In this document: positions 15,041 through 23,877 of the stretch, piece after piece
Position numbering within the stretch: the stretch's first letter is position 1
Layout: each line of letters opens with the position of its first letter
Source of the DNA: DASQEH01 sp038239485
GTDB lineage: Bacteria > Actinomycetota > Actinomycetes > Propionibacteriales > Nocardioidaceae
Assembly (NCBI GenBank): GCA_038239485.1
Contig: JBBSET010000019.1
Location: forward strand, 1-55,778
Direction of reading: 5' to 3'
DNA length: 55,778 nt
The notes under the pieces: model-generated
The model's database searches: none
Told to the model about the DNA's origin: nothing
Seen by the model: the letters and a program-made list of their open reading frames with translations, nothing else
Program-made: the position numbers and the translations under genes

Positions 15041-16311
15041 GTCGGCAGGGTCCAGCCAGCTGCCAGTGCCGTCGCCTTGAGGGCTCTCCACTCCTCGTAG
15101 TCGCTGAACCCACCGGCCGGGCATGCGTTCCCTACGAACGGCGCCACGTTGTACCGAGGCGCCGCCAGTCGTGGCGGGTTGGTGAAGTCGAGCACCTGCG
15201 CCAGGTTGTTGGCGTTCGCGTCGCGCGGAGTCAATGCCGGCAGGCCCCACCTCCACTCGATCATCTTGAGGACCGACGTGTGGTCGAACAGGCCCGAGGC
15301 GACATGGTGACGGCGCGCGCGGGGCGAGACCACCAGACAGGGCACCCGGAAGCCGCGAAGGCCCCACTCCGGATGGGCATCGGGCGCCTTGTGAGGCACC
15401 ACGTGGTCGAAGAAGCCGCCCCACTCGTCGTAGTTGATGACGAGCGCCGTCCTGGCCCAGTTCGGGCTGGAGACGACCGCCTCGTACACCTGGTCGAGGA
15501 AGTACTGGCCGGCCCTGATGTCCGCGTGCGGGTGGTCGTCTGCTGACGACCCGCTCGACTCGTCCAGGAACTTCGGGTCGACGAATGAGACTGCCGGGAG
15601 CGTCCCGGCCGCCGCGTCGGCGAGGAACGAGGGGAACGGCTTGGAGATGTCGACGTACTTGGTGCCCCAGAGGGACAGGAAGGGCACGTCGCAGAAGTAG
15701 TACGAATGACTGATGCCGGCATTGGCGAGGAGGTCCCAGATCGTGGCTAGCGCCGAGGTGTCGGTCGAGTTGTGGATCCGGTCGGTCTGTGCCGAGTGCT
15801 GGTAGAACCGGTTGGGATAGGTCTCGGCCATGATCGCGGAGAAGTAGTTGTCGCACGCGGTCCAGTTCTTGGCTGCGCGGCCGTAGAAGGACAGATCGGC
15901 GGCGGTGTAGTACCCGATCGCACACGTGTCGTTCGTGCTCGCGCGTAGCCAGCCGTCGCACTTGCCCTGGTTGAGCTCCACCCGGCCACCCTCGAAGGAA
16001 TGGTCCGGATCGGGGTGCGCGCAACCCTGGAAGTCGGTCAGGTGGTGCGTCTTGTGCTGATTTCCCTGCGCGTCGGCAAAGGAGAGACCGGACTGTCTGC
16101 CGTTGGCGCCGGGCAGCCAACCCCAGTAGTGGTCGAACGACCGGTTCTCCATCATCACGACCACAATGTGGTCGATTTCCGACTGCTCCGGCGACGGGAG
16201 CGTCGGGCTGGCCATCGACGGCAGCGCGTCGCCCAGCACGGCCGTGCCCACCGCCACGCCGGCGCCGGCCAGCACACCGCGCCGCGAGATCTCAGGGGTC
16301 GATGACGTCAT
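15037..16311 (-). CDS. Twin-arginine-exported phosphoesterase / phospholipase C-like
   Basis: A 424-residue PF04185 protein. The N-terminus SRRGVLAGAGVAVGTAVLG is a twin-arginine signal. The catalytic fold starts with IDHIVVVMMENRSFDHYWGW, the standard ENRSFD motif of bacterial non-specific and phosphatidylcholine-type phospholipases C and acid phosphatases. Later motifs are YPNRFYQHSA, ALVINYDEWGGFFDHV and FDHTSVLKMIEWRWGL. It lacks the C-terminal DUF756 domains of the large phospholipases, so it is the short form. It is the first gene of an operon with a Sec-exported paralogue. Together they may release phosphate from lipids or organic phosphate, but there is no visible PHO box. Confidence 0.88.
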   Translation of the reverse strand: MTSSTPEISRRGVLAGAGVAVGTAVLGDALPSMASPTLPSPEQSEIDHIVVVMMENRSFDHYWGWLPGANGRQSGLSFADAQGNQHKTHHLTDFQGCAHPDPDHSFEGGRVELNQGKCDGWLRASTNDTCAIGYYTAADLSFYGRAAKNWTACDNYFSAIMAETYPNRFYQHSAQTDRIHNSTDTSALATIWDLLANAGISHSYYFCDVPFLSLWGTKYVDISKPFPSFLADAAAGTLPAVSFVDPKFLDESSGSSADDHPHADIRAGQYFLDQVYEAVVSSPNWARTALVINYDEWGGFFDHVVPHKAPDAHPEWGLRGFRVPCLVVSPRARRHHVASGLFDHTSVLKMIEWRWGLPALTPRDANANNLAQVLDFTNPPRLAAPRYNVAPFVGNACPAGGFSDYEEWRALKATALAAGWTLPT

Positions 16312-16434
16312 GCGGGCAGCATGCCCGATAACTGCCGTCGGGTGTCAACGCAGCCCGACAGGTTCACCCGATATTCACGAACCAGCCAAGCAGGGGGACT
16401 TCCGGTCATACGTCAGCCGGTCGCCCACCGGGTG

Positions 16435-17817
16435 TTAGTCGTCGGTGCTGCCCAGGGGCGACGAGGCCAGCGCGCCCATGGGGTCCCATGCGGGAAGCAC
16501 GCGCGGTTCTTGATCCAGGGCCGCTCTCAGGTCATCCGGTAGCCGGTTCTTGTTGACGACCACCTCGAACACGTACTCCTCGAACCACGAGTCGCTCATG
16601 GTGTAGAAGCCCGACTGGCCGGCCTTCTTCCCCCAGCTGTTCTCCACCCGCCAGCGCCGGGGACGGCCGTCGACGACGTCGACGCCGGTCAGAAGCATCG
16701 CGTGCGTCATCGCGGACTCCTGGTAGCGCACCCGGTCTTCCTTGCCGAGGCTGAAGTCGGTGCCATAGACGCCGGCGACGTCGAAGAGCTGGCTGTGCCA
16801 CATCCCGAGGTCGTTCTGTCCCTGTGGAGCGACGTCGCAGCCGAACCATACCGGCTCTCCGTCGACGATCGTCTCCATCGCGATGGTCTTGGCAAGCTCG
16901 ACGTCGACGTTGAGATACCGGACCGGCCGTCCCCCGACGACATTGCCGAGGTGCTCGACGGTCAGTGTCTCGCCCTTGCGATGTTCGGTGCGCGGATCGT
17001 CGACCAGGCAGACGTAGTCCGTCAGGTCGAACGTGACGTACTTCGCATAGAACTCCTGCGGGGTGAGCTCGCCGTCGCGGTGGAACACCTTGTCCTCGTC
17101 GGTCCACTGCCAGTCGAACGACGTCGGCGGCGTGCCGAGGTGGATGCTCAGGACCGAATGGACGTCAGCAAGGATCTCGCGCTTGGCCGCCTGGAGCTCC
17201 GCGGCGTCAGACCTCTTGGCGACGAGACCGCGCAGTCGGACGGCGCCGTGGCGGGCCAGTGACTTCAAGGCGGTGTTCATCCGCCGAGTGTCGGACGACG
17301 ACTGGGTCTCCGGCATCGCGGACTTCGGCACCACGCCGTGCTTGGCGAAGACGCTGACGATCATGTCCCACTGCCCGCCGTCGTCCAAGGCGTTCGCCAG
17401 CAGAAAGGCGACCAGACGGTCGTCCGCATCGCGGTCGGCGGTCGCGAGGACCGACTCGAGGAAGAAGTTCGCCCGCTCGAGCTTGTCGTAGTACATCGCA
17501 TAGTTCTGCGAGAACTCGAAGTCCTTCACGCCGAGCCGCTTCCGGGTGCCAGACCGCAACAGGTTGAGACCTGCAAACAGCCAGCATCGGCCCGAGTTCT
17601 TCTGGTTCGTGACCTTCCAGTCGTCGAGCCGGTGCGACACCGAGTGCGACATCGACCGCACGACCTCGTTGTCGAGGGCCACCTCAGCGATGCTCACTCG
17701 CACGACAGCGTTCTGCATGCGTTGGAGTTCGGGGTTGGAGGAGAAGCGCGAGCTGAACGACGAGAAGTCGTCAGGGGTCAGCTCTGCGGCGGGTGCGTCA
17801 GCTCGTGTCGTCGTCAT
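16435..17817 (-). CDS. pepC: Bleomycin hydrolase / aminopeptidase C (peptidase C1B)
   Basis: A 460-residue cytosolic cysteine aminopeptidase. The catalytic triad is visible: C78 in TNQKNSGRCWLFAGLN, the histidine in MTHAMLLTGVD and asparagine in RVENSWG. The C-terminal arm that enters the active site in this family is extended here (to GSTDD), whereas in characterised enzymes it ends near the catalytic site; this could change the exopeptidase step. The family forms a barrel-like hexamer, trims peptides and inactivates bleomycin. It stands alone between the phosphoesterase operon and the DinB gene. Length matches the family. Confidence 0.92.
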   Translation of the reverse strand: MTTTRADAPAAELTPDDFSSFSSRFSSNPELQRMQNAVVRVSIAEVALDNEVVRSMSHSVSHRLDDWKVTNQKNSGRCWLFAGLNLLRSGTRKRLGVKDFEFSQNYAMYYDKLERANFFLESVLATADRDADDRLVAFLLANALDDGGQWDMIVSVFAKHGVVPKSAMPETQSSSDTRRMNTALKSLARHGAVRLRGLVAKRSDAAELQAAKREILADVHSVLSIHLGTPPTSFDWQWTDEDKVFHRDGELTPQEFYAKYVTFDLTDYVCLVDDPRTEHRKGETLTVEHLGNVVGGRPVRYLNVDVELAKTIAMETIVDGEPVWFGCDVAPQGQNDLGMWHSQLFDVAGVYGTDFSLGKEDRVRYQESAMTHAMLLTGVDVVDGRPRRWRVENSWGKKAGQSGFYTMSDSWFEEYVFEVVVNKNRLPDDLRAALDQEPRVLPAWDPMGALASSPLGSTDD

Positions 17818-17990
17818 CTGAGAAACCTATCCCGCCGACTCGGCCGGCCAACACTGATCGAGAACATAACGACCATGGCGAGCGCAACCCGACCTGGAGG
17901 TGCTCGACGAGACCTGCCCGCTCCTCGCAGCGCGAGCGAGCCGATATGGCACGCCGAGCAGCTCGTGGCGATCCTGGCGTCTCTACCGGA

Positions 17991-18578
17991 TCAGTGCGCC
18001 CCCGGCGTCGGCGCATCCTCTCCCACCAACCCGTCGACCGCTTCGCGGAGGAGGTCGGCATGGCCGGTGTGGCGGGCGTACTCCTCGATCATGTCGGCGA
18101 TCAGCCGCCGGAAGTTCGGGGTACGTCCGTCCGGCCAGGTGAGACGGCTCGGCTGGTCGGCACCGCCCTCGGACAGCGCTTCCGCAACCAGCGCTCGGGA
18201 GCGGCCGACCGCCGAGTTCCAGAGGCTGTACAGCTCCTCGGGACTGTCCTCGGCTGCGGTGCGCCACTCCCAGTCCGGGTCGGCCTCCCAGTCGACCGTG
18301 TCCCAGGGCGCCCCGATCTGCTCGCCGCGCAGCTTGACCGCGAACCAGTCCGCCTCTACCAGGGCCAGATGCTTCAGGAGACCGCCCAGGGTCATCGTGC
18401 TCGCGGCCGTCCTCGCGCGAAGTCCATCGGCGTCCAGGCCGCCGCACTTCCAGGCGAAGGTGCGCCGGGTCCGTTCGAGCGTGCTGAGCAAGGTCGCTAT
18501 CTCGTCCCCGTCCATCACCACCTGCGGGTACGGTGTCGGATTCGCCGACTCATTCGCTGGCTGGTTCGCTATGTCCAT
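17991..18578 (-). CDS. DinB/YfiT-type four-helix protein (DUF664, mycothiol-dependent type)
   Basis: A 195-residue protein with the DinB-like four-helix bundle. TMTLGGLLKHLALVEADWF supplies the first metal histidine, and MIEEYARHTGHADLLREAVD supplies the two C-terminal histidines in the H-x-x-x-H arrangement. This arrangement is common in actinobacterial mycothiol- or bacillithiol-dependent detoxification enzymes. Substrate unknown. It starts at ATG 18578 with a poor ribosome site. The ends (ANQPANESANP at the start, DAPTPGAH at the end) are disordered. It sits alone on the minus strand. Confidence 0.85.
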   Translation of the reverse strand: MDIANQPANESANPTPYPQVVMDGDEIATLLSTLERTRRTFAWKCGGLDADGLRARTAASTMTLGGLLKHLALVEADWFAVKLRGEQIGAPWDTVDWEADPDWEWRTAAEDSPEELYSLWNSAVGRSRALVAEALSEGGADQPSRLTWPDGRTPNFRRLIADMIEEYARHTGHADLLREAVDGLVGEDAPTPGAH

Positions 18579-18682
18579 CTGGTGACGGTAGCCCCGATTG
18601 CGGACGATCTACCTCCGGATGGGGTCATGGCGACCGACACCAGCGCCACCACCCCGGATCCGGGCAGGCACACTGACTCGCT

Positions 18683-20044
18683 CTAAGGAGCGACGGCCCC
18701 TTGCAGGCGGCGCCCGTCACTTTCTCCGCCGACCGGTTCGGCCCCCCGGGCGCGGATCGCGGAGAGGAACGCTGCATAGCTCCACGTGAGGTTGGTGACG
18801 CTCTTCTCGTATCCCGTGGTCCCGTCGAACTGCTCGCTCAGCTCGAGGTGGTCGCTGTGGTAGACGATCGCCTTGAGCATGGCGTCACCGGCTCCACGGA
18901 GCCGATCCACCGCATCCGCGACACCGGTACCGGAGTCGATGCCGACCTGCTGGAAGAACAGCGCGGAGAGGTCCTGGTAGGCCACGGTCCCGGACCGCTG
19001 GATGGCCCCCGCGAGGTCGTAGTAGAGCTGGGCGAAGTTGGCGGTGCACAGCGCCCACGGGTGGTCGGTACCGCTGTCGTTGGTATCGCCGTCGTAGACG
19101 TCGCCCGGGTAGCGGCCGAGCAGCGGCCCGATTCCCTGGGCAGCGTCGGCCGCGTTGACCGGGTACCCCACCGATGACGCGGGATCGGTCCACTGCCGAC
19201 GCAGCACGGCTGCAGTCGCGAGGAGCTGGGGATCGCTGCTGTCGACCGCGCCGTAGACGCTGGCCATCACCACATCGATGTTGGGGTCGTAGCCGCCGCG
19301 CGGACTGGTCGGGTCGAGGACAGAGACATACAGCGTGCCGTTCCAGTGGTCCTGCAGCGCCTGGCGCAGCCAGGAGGCCGCTTCCTCGATGCCGGGTGGG
19401 ACAGCGAGACCGAGCGTGTTGCCGGCGACGTCGATGAGACATCGCAGCTGCACCGACCGGGTGAAGAACGACTGGCCGTACGTCTCCTCCCACAGGTTGT
19501 AGCTCGGGTTGCGGTACTCGAGCAGCAGGAAGTCGAGGTTGCGCTGGACGACGGTGCGTGCGATCTGCTGGGTATCGGAGTCCAGTTGCTCGAACGAGTG
19601 CATCACCGCCAGGGTCTGCAGCGCGGGGCCGTCGTTCTGGTCGGTCCAGTCGCGCGGCTGGGCCTCGATCGTGTAGCAGGCCCGCGCGAGAGTGGGTGCG
19701 GTGGTCTGGCAGGTGCTGGCGAAGCGGACGTAGTCGCCGAGCGGCCCGGAACCGCCACGGTCGCCCACAGGCTCGTCGGCGTGTGCGATCTCCGAGGCGG
19801 TGACTGCGGCATCACGCGTCCAGTTGTAGACGTAGTCCTGGGTCACCGAGGTCAGGTCGCGGTCGAAGGACGGGGAGGCGATGATGCAGCCCGGCGCCGA
19901 GAAGCGCTGCGGGTCGAGAGGGTCGGTGAAGACGAACCCCCGGCTGGAGACGTTCCGCAGCATCAGCGGCAGCAGGTACTGCCCGATCCGGGGCAGGTCG
20001 GACGTCTGCACCCTTGCGTCGACCAGCCCGTACTTCCGCCTCAT
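18683..20044 (-). CDS. GH15 glucoamylase of the fungal type, no signal peptide
   Basis: A 453-residue glycoside hydrolase. The order of motifs matches fungal glucoamylases: VTQDYVYNWTRDAAVT near 67-82, YNLWEETYGQSFFT near 182-195 and LSEQFDGTTGYEKSV, followed by LTWSYAAFLSAI near the C-terminus. In Aspergillus glucoamylase the second-last block holds the general acid (E179 in the WEE triplet) and the EQFD block holds the base (E400); both glutamates are present here (E186/E187 and the EQFD glutamate). It should release glucose from alpha-glucan ends. No signal peptide and no starch-binding domain are seen, so it probably acts in the cytosol on glycogen or maltodextrin. The ATG at 20044 is preceded by GAGGAGAG, which decides the start. 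It is divergent from the DUF4177 gene. Confidence 0.88.
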   Translation of the reverse strand: MRRKYGLVDARVQTSDLPRIGQYLLPLMLRNVSSRGFVFTDPLDPQRFSAPGCIIASPSFDRDLTSVTQDYVYNWTRDAAVTASEIAHADEPVGDRGGSGPLGDYVRFASTCQTTAPTLARACYTIEAQPRDWTDQNDGPALQTLAVMHSFEQLDSDTQQIARTVVQRNLDFLLLEYRNPSYNLWEETYGQSFFTRSVQLRCLIDVAGNTLGLAVPPGIEEAASWLRQALQDHWNGTLYVSVLDPTSPRGGYDPNIDVVMASVYGAVDSSDPQLLATAAVLRRQWTDPASSVGYPVNAADAAQGIGPLLGRYPGDVYDGDTNDSGTDHPWALCTANFAQLYYDLAGAIQRSGTVAYQDLSALFFQQVGIDSGTGVADAVDRLRGAGDAMLKAIVYHSDHLELSEQFDGTTGYEKSVTNLTWSYAAFLSAIRARGAEPVGGESDGRRLQGAVAP

Positions 20045-20130
20045 CCGGCTCTCCTCGACCTCGACGTGCCCTGCTCGACGACCGCCCAACCTACTGCGGG
20101 TCGGCCGAGGGCGCGTGGCACCATCGTCGT

Positions 20131-20343
20131 ATGCAGAGCTGGGAGTACACCTACGCGGTCGTCACCGAACAGAGCGACGGCACCAACGACGCCTTCGCGG
20201 AGATGCGCGAGCTGGCGTTGACCCGATGGTACGAGAAGCTCAACCGGCTGGGCGCCGAGGGCTGGGAGCTGGTGTCGGAGCGGCAGAGCCTCACGCTCAC
20301 GTACTCCAACTGGATCGGGACGCTGAAGCGACCGAAGCAGTGA
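20131..20343 (+). CDS. DUF4177-like small protein
   Basis: A 70-residue soluble protein ending in the pattern YEKLNRLGAEGWELVSE, typical of DUF4177 (LNxLGxEGWELV). Its start is MQSWEYTYAVV, also typical. Function unknown. It lies between the divergent glucoamylase gene and an aldo/keto reductase gene 89 bases downstream on the same strand. Confidence 0.8.
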   Translation: MQSWEYTYAVVTEQSDGTNDAFAEMRELALTRWYEKLNRLGAEGWELVSERQSLTLTYSNWIGTLKRPKQ

Positions 20344-20432
20344 CTCCACGCTGACCCGAAGGTGTCCCGAACGTGCCGGCGTCGGCGGTGTCTGCTTCGA
20401 TGTGCCCTCGGGGTCTCGAAAGGGTGGAGCAG

Positions 20433-21431
20433 ATGGAGAAGCGCAGGTTGGGCCGGAGCGGACGGTCGGTGTCGGTCGTCGGGCTAGGCACCTGGCAGCT
20501 CGGCGCCGACTGGGGCGATGTGACGGAGGAGGACGCCTTGGCGGTGCTCGGCGCGGCGGCCGACGAGGGCGTGACGTTCTTCGATACCGCCGACGTCTAC
20601 GGTGACGGCCGGAGCGAGCAGCTGATCGGCACGTTCCTGCGCGGGCGCCTGGACTCCGACCAGATCACGGTGGCGACGAAGATGGGCCGGCGGATGGACC
20701 AGGTGCCGGAGAACTACGTGCTCGCCAACTTCACCGAGTGGACCGACCGCTCGCGTCGCAACCTCGGCGTCGACACGCTCGAGCTGGTCCAACTGCACTG
20801 CCCTCCGACTGCGGTCTACTCCGACGACGAGCTCTACGACGCGCTGGACACCCTTGTCGACCGCGGCGCCATCGCCAGCTACGGCGTCTCCGTCGAGAAG
20901 GTCGACGAGGCGCTCGCGGCCATCGCGCGGCCGAACATCGCCACCGTGCAGATCATCGTCAACGCCTTCCGGCTGAAGCCCCTGGACGAGGTGTTCCCCG
21001 CCGCAGCCGAGGCCGGCGTCGGCCTGATCGCCCGAGTGCCGCTGGCATCCGGCCTGCTTTCCGGGAATTACGACGAGCACACCACGTTCGCGTCCGACGA
21101 CCACCGCAGCTACAACCGCGACGGCAATGCCTTCGACGTCGGCGAGACCTTCTCCGGTGTGGACTACGCGGCGGGCATCGCTGCCGCGAAGGAGTTCACC
21201 GCCCTGGTCCGGTCCGAAGCGCCCGAAGGCACGACGCCGGCGCAGGCCGCCATCGCTTGGCTCTGGCAGCACCCGGAGCTCTCGGTCGTCATACCAGGGG
21301 CCCGCAACATCGACCAGGCTCGCTCCAACGCCGCCGCCGGCCAGGTCGCACCGCTCGGGAGCGAGTTCGACGGGGGGGTGCACCGGATCTACGACGAGTA
21401 CCTGCGCGAGTCCATCCACCCCCGCTGGTGA
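20433..21431 (+). CDS. Aldo/keto reductase
   Basis: A 332-residue NADPH-dependent oxidoreductase with a TIM barrel. The catalytic tetrad is visible: D in FFDTADVYG with Y four residues later, K in VATKMG and H in VQLHCPP. The cofactor-binding tail reads VVIPGARNIDQARSNAAAG. The ATG at 20433 is chosen because GGGTGGAG lies just before it and the conserved RRLGRSGRSVSVVGLGTWQ follows. Homologues reduce aldehydes or ketones; the substrate cannot be told. It lies alone, 98 bases before the second MMPL gene on the same strand. Confidence 0.9.
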   Translation: MEKRRLGRSGRSVSVVGLGTWQLGADWGDVTEEDALAVLGAAADEGVTFFDTADVYGDGRSEQLIGTFLRGRLDSDQITVATKMGRRMDQVPENYVLANFTEWTDRSRRNLGVDTLELVQLHCPPTAVYSDDELYDALDTLVDRGAIASYGVSVEKVDEALAAIARPNIATVQIIVNAFRLKPLDEVFPAAAEAGVGLIARVPLASGLLSGNYDEHTTFASDDHRSYNRDGNAFDVGETFSGVDYAAGIAAAKEFTALVRSEAPEGTTPAQAAIAWLWQHPELSVVIPGARNIDQARSNAAAGQVAPLGSEFDGGVHRIYDEYLRESIHPRW

Positions 21432-21529
21432 CGGTGTCCGTCGGCGCTCACGCGGCGGGCCAGGCGGGGAGTGGGTACCGGTTCGCGCCGTAGGCTGGAG
21501 GCTCAGCGCCCCCTACCCCAGGACGAGTC

Positions 21530-23743
21530 ATGTCTGGTCTAGCCCAGTGGTGCTACCGGCGCCGCAGAACCGTCATCCTCGCCTGGCTCTTCGCCCTGGT
21601 CGTCCTCGGTGGTGCCACCGGATTCTTCGGGACCGGGTACAACGACTCGTTCGCCCTCCCCGGGACCGAGTCGACCAAGGCGCTCGACCTCCTGACCAAG
21701 GCCTTCCCCCAGCAGTCCGGTGAGCAGGACACCATCGTGTGGAAAGCCACGTCCGGCTCCGTCACCGATGGCGATGTCCAGGCCGCCGTCACGGCTCTGC
21801 TCGCCAAGGTCGCCTCGACCCATGGCGTCGCCTCCGTCACCAGTCCCTACACCCCCACAGGGGTCGCCCAGATCAGCAGGGACGGCTCGATCGCCTATGC
21901 GACCGTGGTCTTCGACTTTCCCCAGGACAGCCTCGACCTCCCGGTGATCAAGCGCGTCATCTCCGACGTCGACAGTGCCGGCTCGGCGAACGTCGAGGTC
22001 GAGGCCGGCGGCCCGGGCGTCCAGCAGGCGGAGCAGGTCATCGGCAACACGAGCGAGCTGATCGGTGTCGCGGCGGCGGCTGTCGTGATCTTCTTGGCAT
22101 TCGGGTCGCTTTTCGCGGCGATCGTGCCGCTCCTGGTCGCGCTGATCGCGCTGGGAACCGGACAGAGCGCCATCGGGCTGCTGTCACACCTCATCGCCAT
22201 CGGTACCGTCGGACCGACCCTGGCTGCGCTCATCGGTCTGGGTGTCGGCATCGACTACGCGCTGTTCATCGTCACCCGGCACCGCAGCGGACTCAAGTCA
22301 GGCCTCTCGGTCGAGGAGTCCGTGGTGAAGGCCCTCAACACGTCGGGCCGGGCGGTGCTCTTCGCGGGAACCACCGTCTGCGTGGCCCTGCTGGGCCTGC
22401 TCGTGCTCCGGATCAGCTTCCTGAACGGGATGGGTATCGCCTCGGCGGTGGTCGTCGCCTTCACCGTGCTGGCAGCTGTGACCTTCCTGCCCGCGCTGCT
22501 GGGGTTCATGGGCCTGCGCGTCCTCAGCCGGAGCGAGCGCCGGGCGCTGGCCGAGTCCGACGGCCGGCCCGTGGCCGTCACCGGACCATGGGTGAGCTTC
22601 TCGAGGTGGGTCGGCAGGCATCCGGTCGTGCTCGGTACGGGGGCGGCGATCGTCCTGCTCGCGATCGCGGCTCCCACGCTTGCTCTGCGCCTGGGGTCGT
22701 CCGACGCCGGGAACTATCCCACCGACACCACGATGAGGCGGTCGTACGACCTTCTCGCGGAGGGGTTCGGCCCGGGCTTCAACGGGCCGTTGCAGCTGGT
22801 GGCCACGGTGCATGACGCCCAGGACCGGCAGGCGTTCCAGAACCTCGCCGCCACCGTCGGCAAGGATCCGGACGTTGCTCTCGCCGCGGTGGTGCCGACC
22901 GCTGCGAGCGCCCACATCGCCATCATGCAGGTCGTGCCTGACTCGTCGCCGCAGGCGAAGGCGACGAGCGATCTGATCGACCGACTGCGTACCGGGGCGG
23001 TTCCGGCGGCGGAGCAGGGCACGACCATGCAGGTGTACGTCGGGGGGCTGACCGCCATCTTCGACGACTTCGCCGCCGTGCTGACGGGCAAGCTGCCCGC
23101 CTTCTTGGCTGTCGTCATCACGCTGGGGTTCCTGCTCCTGATGCTGGCCTTCCGCAGCCTGCTCGTCCCGCTCGTCTCGGCCGTGATGAACGTCCTGGGT
23201 GCGCTGGCGGCGTTCGGGGTCGTCGTAGCGGTCTTCCAGTGGGGCTGGGGTGCAAGCGCGCTCGGTCTCGGCGGGCCCGGCCCGGTCGAGGCGTTCTTGC
23301 CGGTCATCATGCTGTCCCTGTTGTTCGGGCTCTCGATGGACTATCAGGTGTTCCTGGTCAGCCGGATGCACGAGGAGTGGGTCCACACGGGCGACAACGA
23401 ACGGGCCGTGACGGTCGGCCAGGCGGCGACCGGTCGCGTGATCACCGCCGCGGGCGCCATCATGATCTTCGTGTTCGCCTCCTTCGTGCTTGGCGGGCAG
23501 CGTGTGATCGCCGAGTTCGGTATCGGCCTCGCCGCAGCAGTTCTCCTGGACGCCTTCATCATCCGCACCTTCTTGGTACCGTCGGTGATGCACATGCTCG
23601 GGGCCGCCAACTGGTGGCTCCCTCCGTGGCTCGACCAACGAATGCCTCATCTCAGCGTCGAGCCGGTCGAGGACCTCCCCGGCCAGCCTCCTCCAGACAA
23701 TCCCGAGGAGGCTCCGGAGGCGGCCACCGGCGCCCGCGTCTGA
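21530..23743 (+). CDS. MMPL/RND-family membrane transporter
   Basis: A 737-residue RND-type exporter. It has an N-terminal helix (RRTVILAWLFALVVLGGATG), a first periplasmic-type loop to about residue 170, a six-helix bundle including IGLGVGIDYALFIVTRHRSG, a second loop and a second bundle with LLFGLSMDYQVFLVSRM. These paired GxxxDY motifs carry the proton-relay residues in the family. The C-terminus is a short acidic proline-rich tail. The ATG at 21530 has AGGACGAG before it. Substrate unknown; the downstream neighbour is uppP but a separate promoter lies between. Confidence 0.9.
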   Translation: MSGLAQWCYRRRRTVILAWLFALVVLGGATGFFGTGYNDSFALPGTESTKALDLLTKAFPQQSGEQDTIVWKATSGSVTDGDVQAAVTALLAKVASTHGVASVTSPYTPTGVAQISRDGSIAYATVVFDFPQDSLDLPVIKRVISDVDSAGSANVEVEAGGPGVQQAEQVIGNTSELIGVAAAAVVIFLAFGSLFAAIVPLLVALIALGTGQSAIGLLSHLIAIGTVGPTLAALIGLGVGIDYALFIVTRHRSGLKSGLSVEESVVKALNTSGRAVLFAGTTVCVALLGLLVLRISFLNGMGIASAVVVAFTVLAAVTFLPALLGFMGLRVLSRSERRALAESDGRPVAVTGPWVSFSRWVGRHPVVLGTGAAIVLLAIAAPTLALRLGSSDAGNYPTDTTMRRSYDLLAEGFGPGFNGPLQLVATVHDAQDRQAFQNLAATVGKDPDVALAAVVPTAASAHIAIMQVVPDSSPQAKATSDLIDRLRTGAVPAAEQGTTMQVYVGGLTAIFDDFAAVLTGKLPAFLAVVITLGFLLLMLAFRSLLVPLVSAVMNVLGALAAFGVVVAVFQWGWGASALGLGGPGPVEAFLPVIMLSLLFGLSMDYQVFLVSRMHEEWVHTGDNERAVTVGQAATGRVITAAGAIMIFVFASFVLGGQRVIAEFGIGLAAAVLLDAFIIRTFLVPSVMHMLGAANWWLPPWLDQRMPHLSVEPVEDLPGQPPPDNPEEAPEAATGARV

Positions 23744-23752
23744 CCCGCCGTC

Positions 23753-23784
23753 TTCACCCGTGCTTCATCTGCGGTGCCTACCGT
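23753..23784 (+). promoter_or_regulatory. Predicted OmpR/PhoB-type operator and promoter of uppP
   Basis: TTCACC at 23753 and TTCATC at 23764 form a direct repeat with 11-bp spacing, followed after 9 bases by TACCGT at 23779-23784 as a candidate -10 element. The same layout occurs before the two-component genes (27076-27107, minus strand) and the DedA operon (27124-27155). An 11-bp repeat is what OmpR/PhoB-family dimers bind. The candidate regulator is encoded at 26353-27042. Confidence 0.62.
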
Positions 23785-23877
23785 CAGGGTCGTACGGGTC
23801 GAGGCGGATGACTTCTCAACGGCGAGCGACTGATCGCTGAACCGTGCATGCCATCGCCTACCATTTGGAGCACTTTC

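Noticed and set aside
18628..18687. 19-codon frame MATDTSATTPDP before the glucoamylase gene end
   Set aside because: No ribosome site, no homology, and it overlaps the end of the glucoamylase gene on the other strand.
22298..23650. Long minus-strand open frame of 450 codons opposite the second MMPL gene
   Set aside because: It is rich in H, R, D and Q as expected from antisense of a high-GC membrane gene, and no domain is visible.
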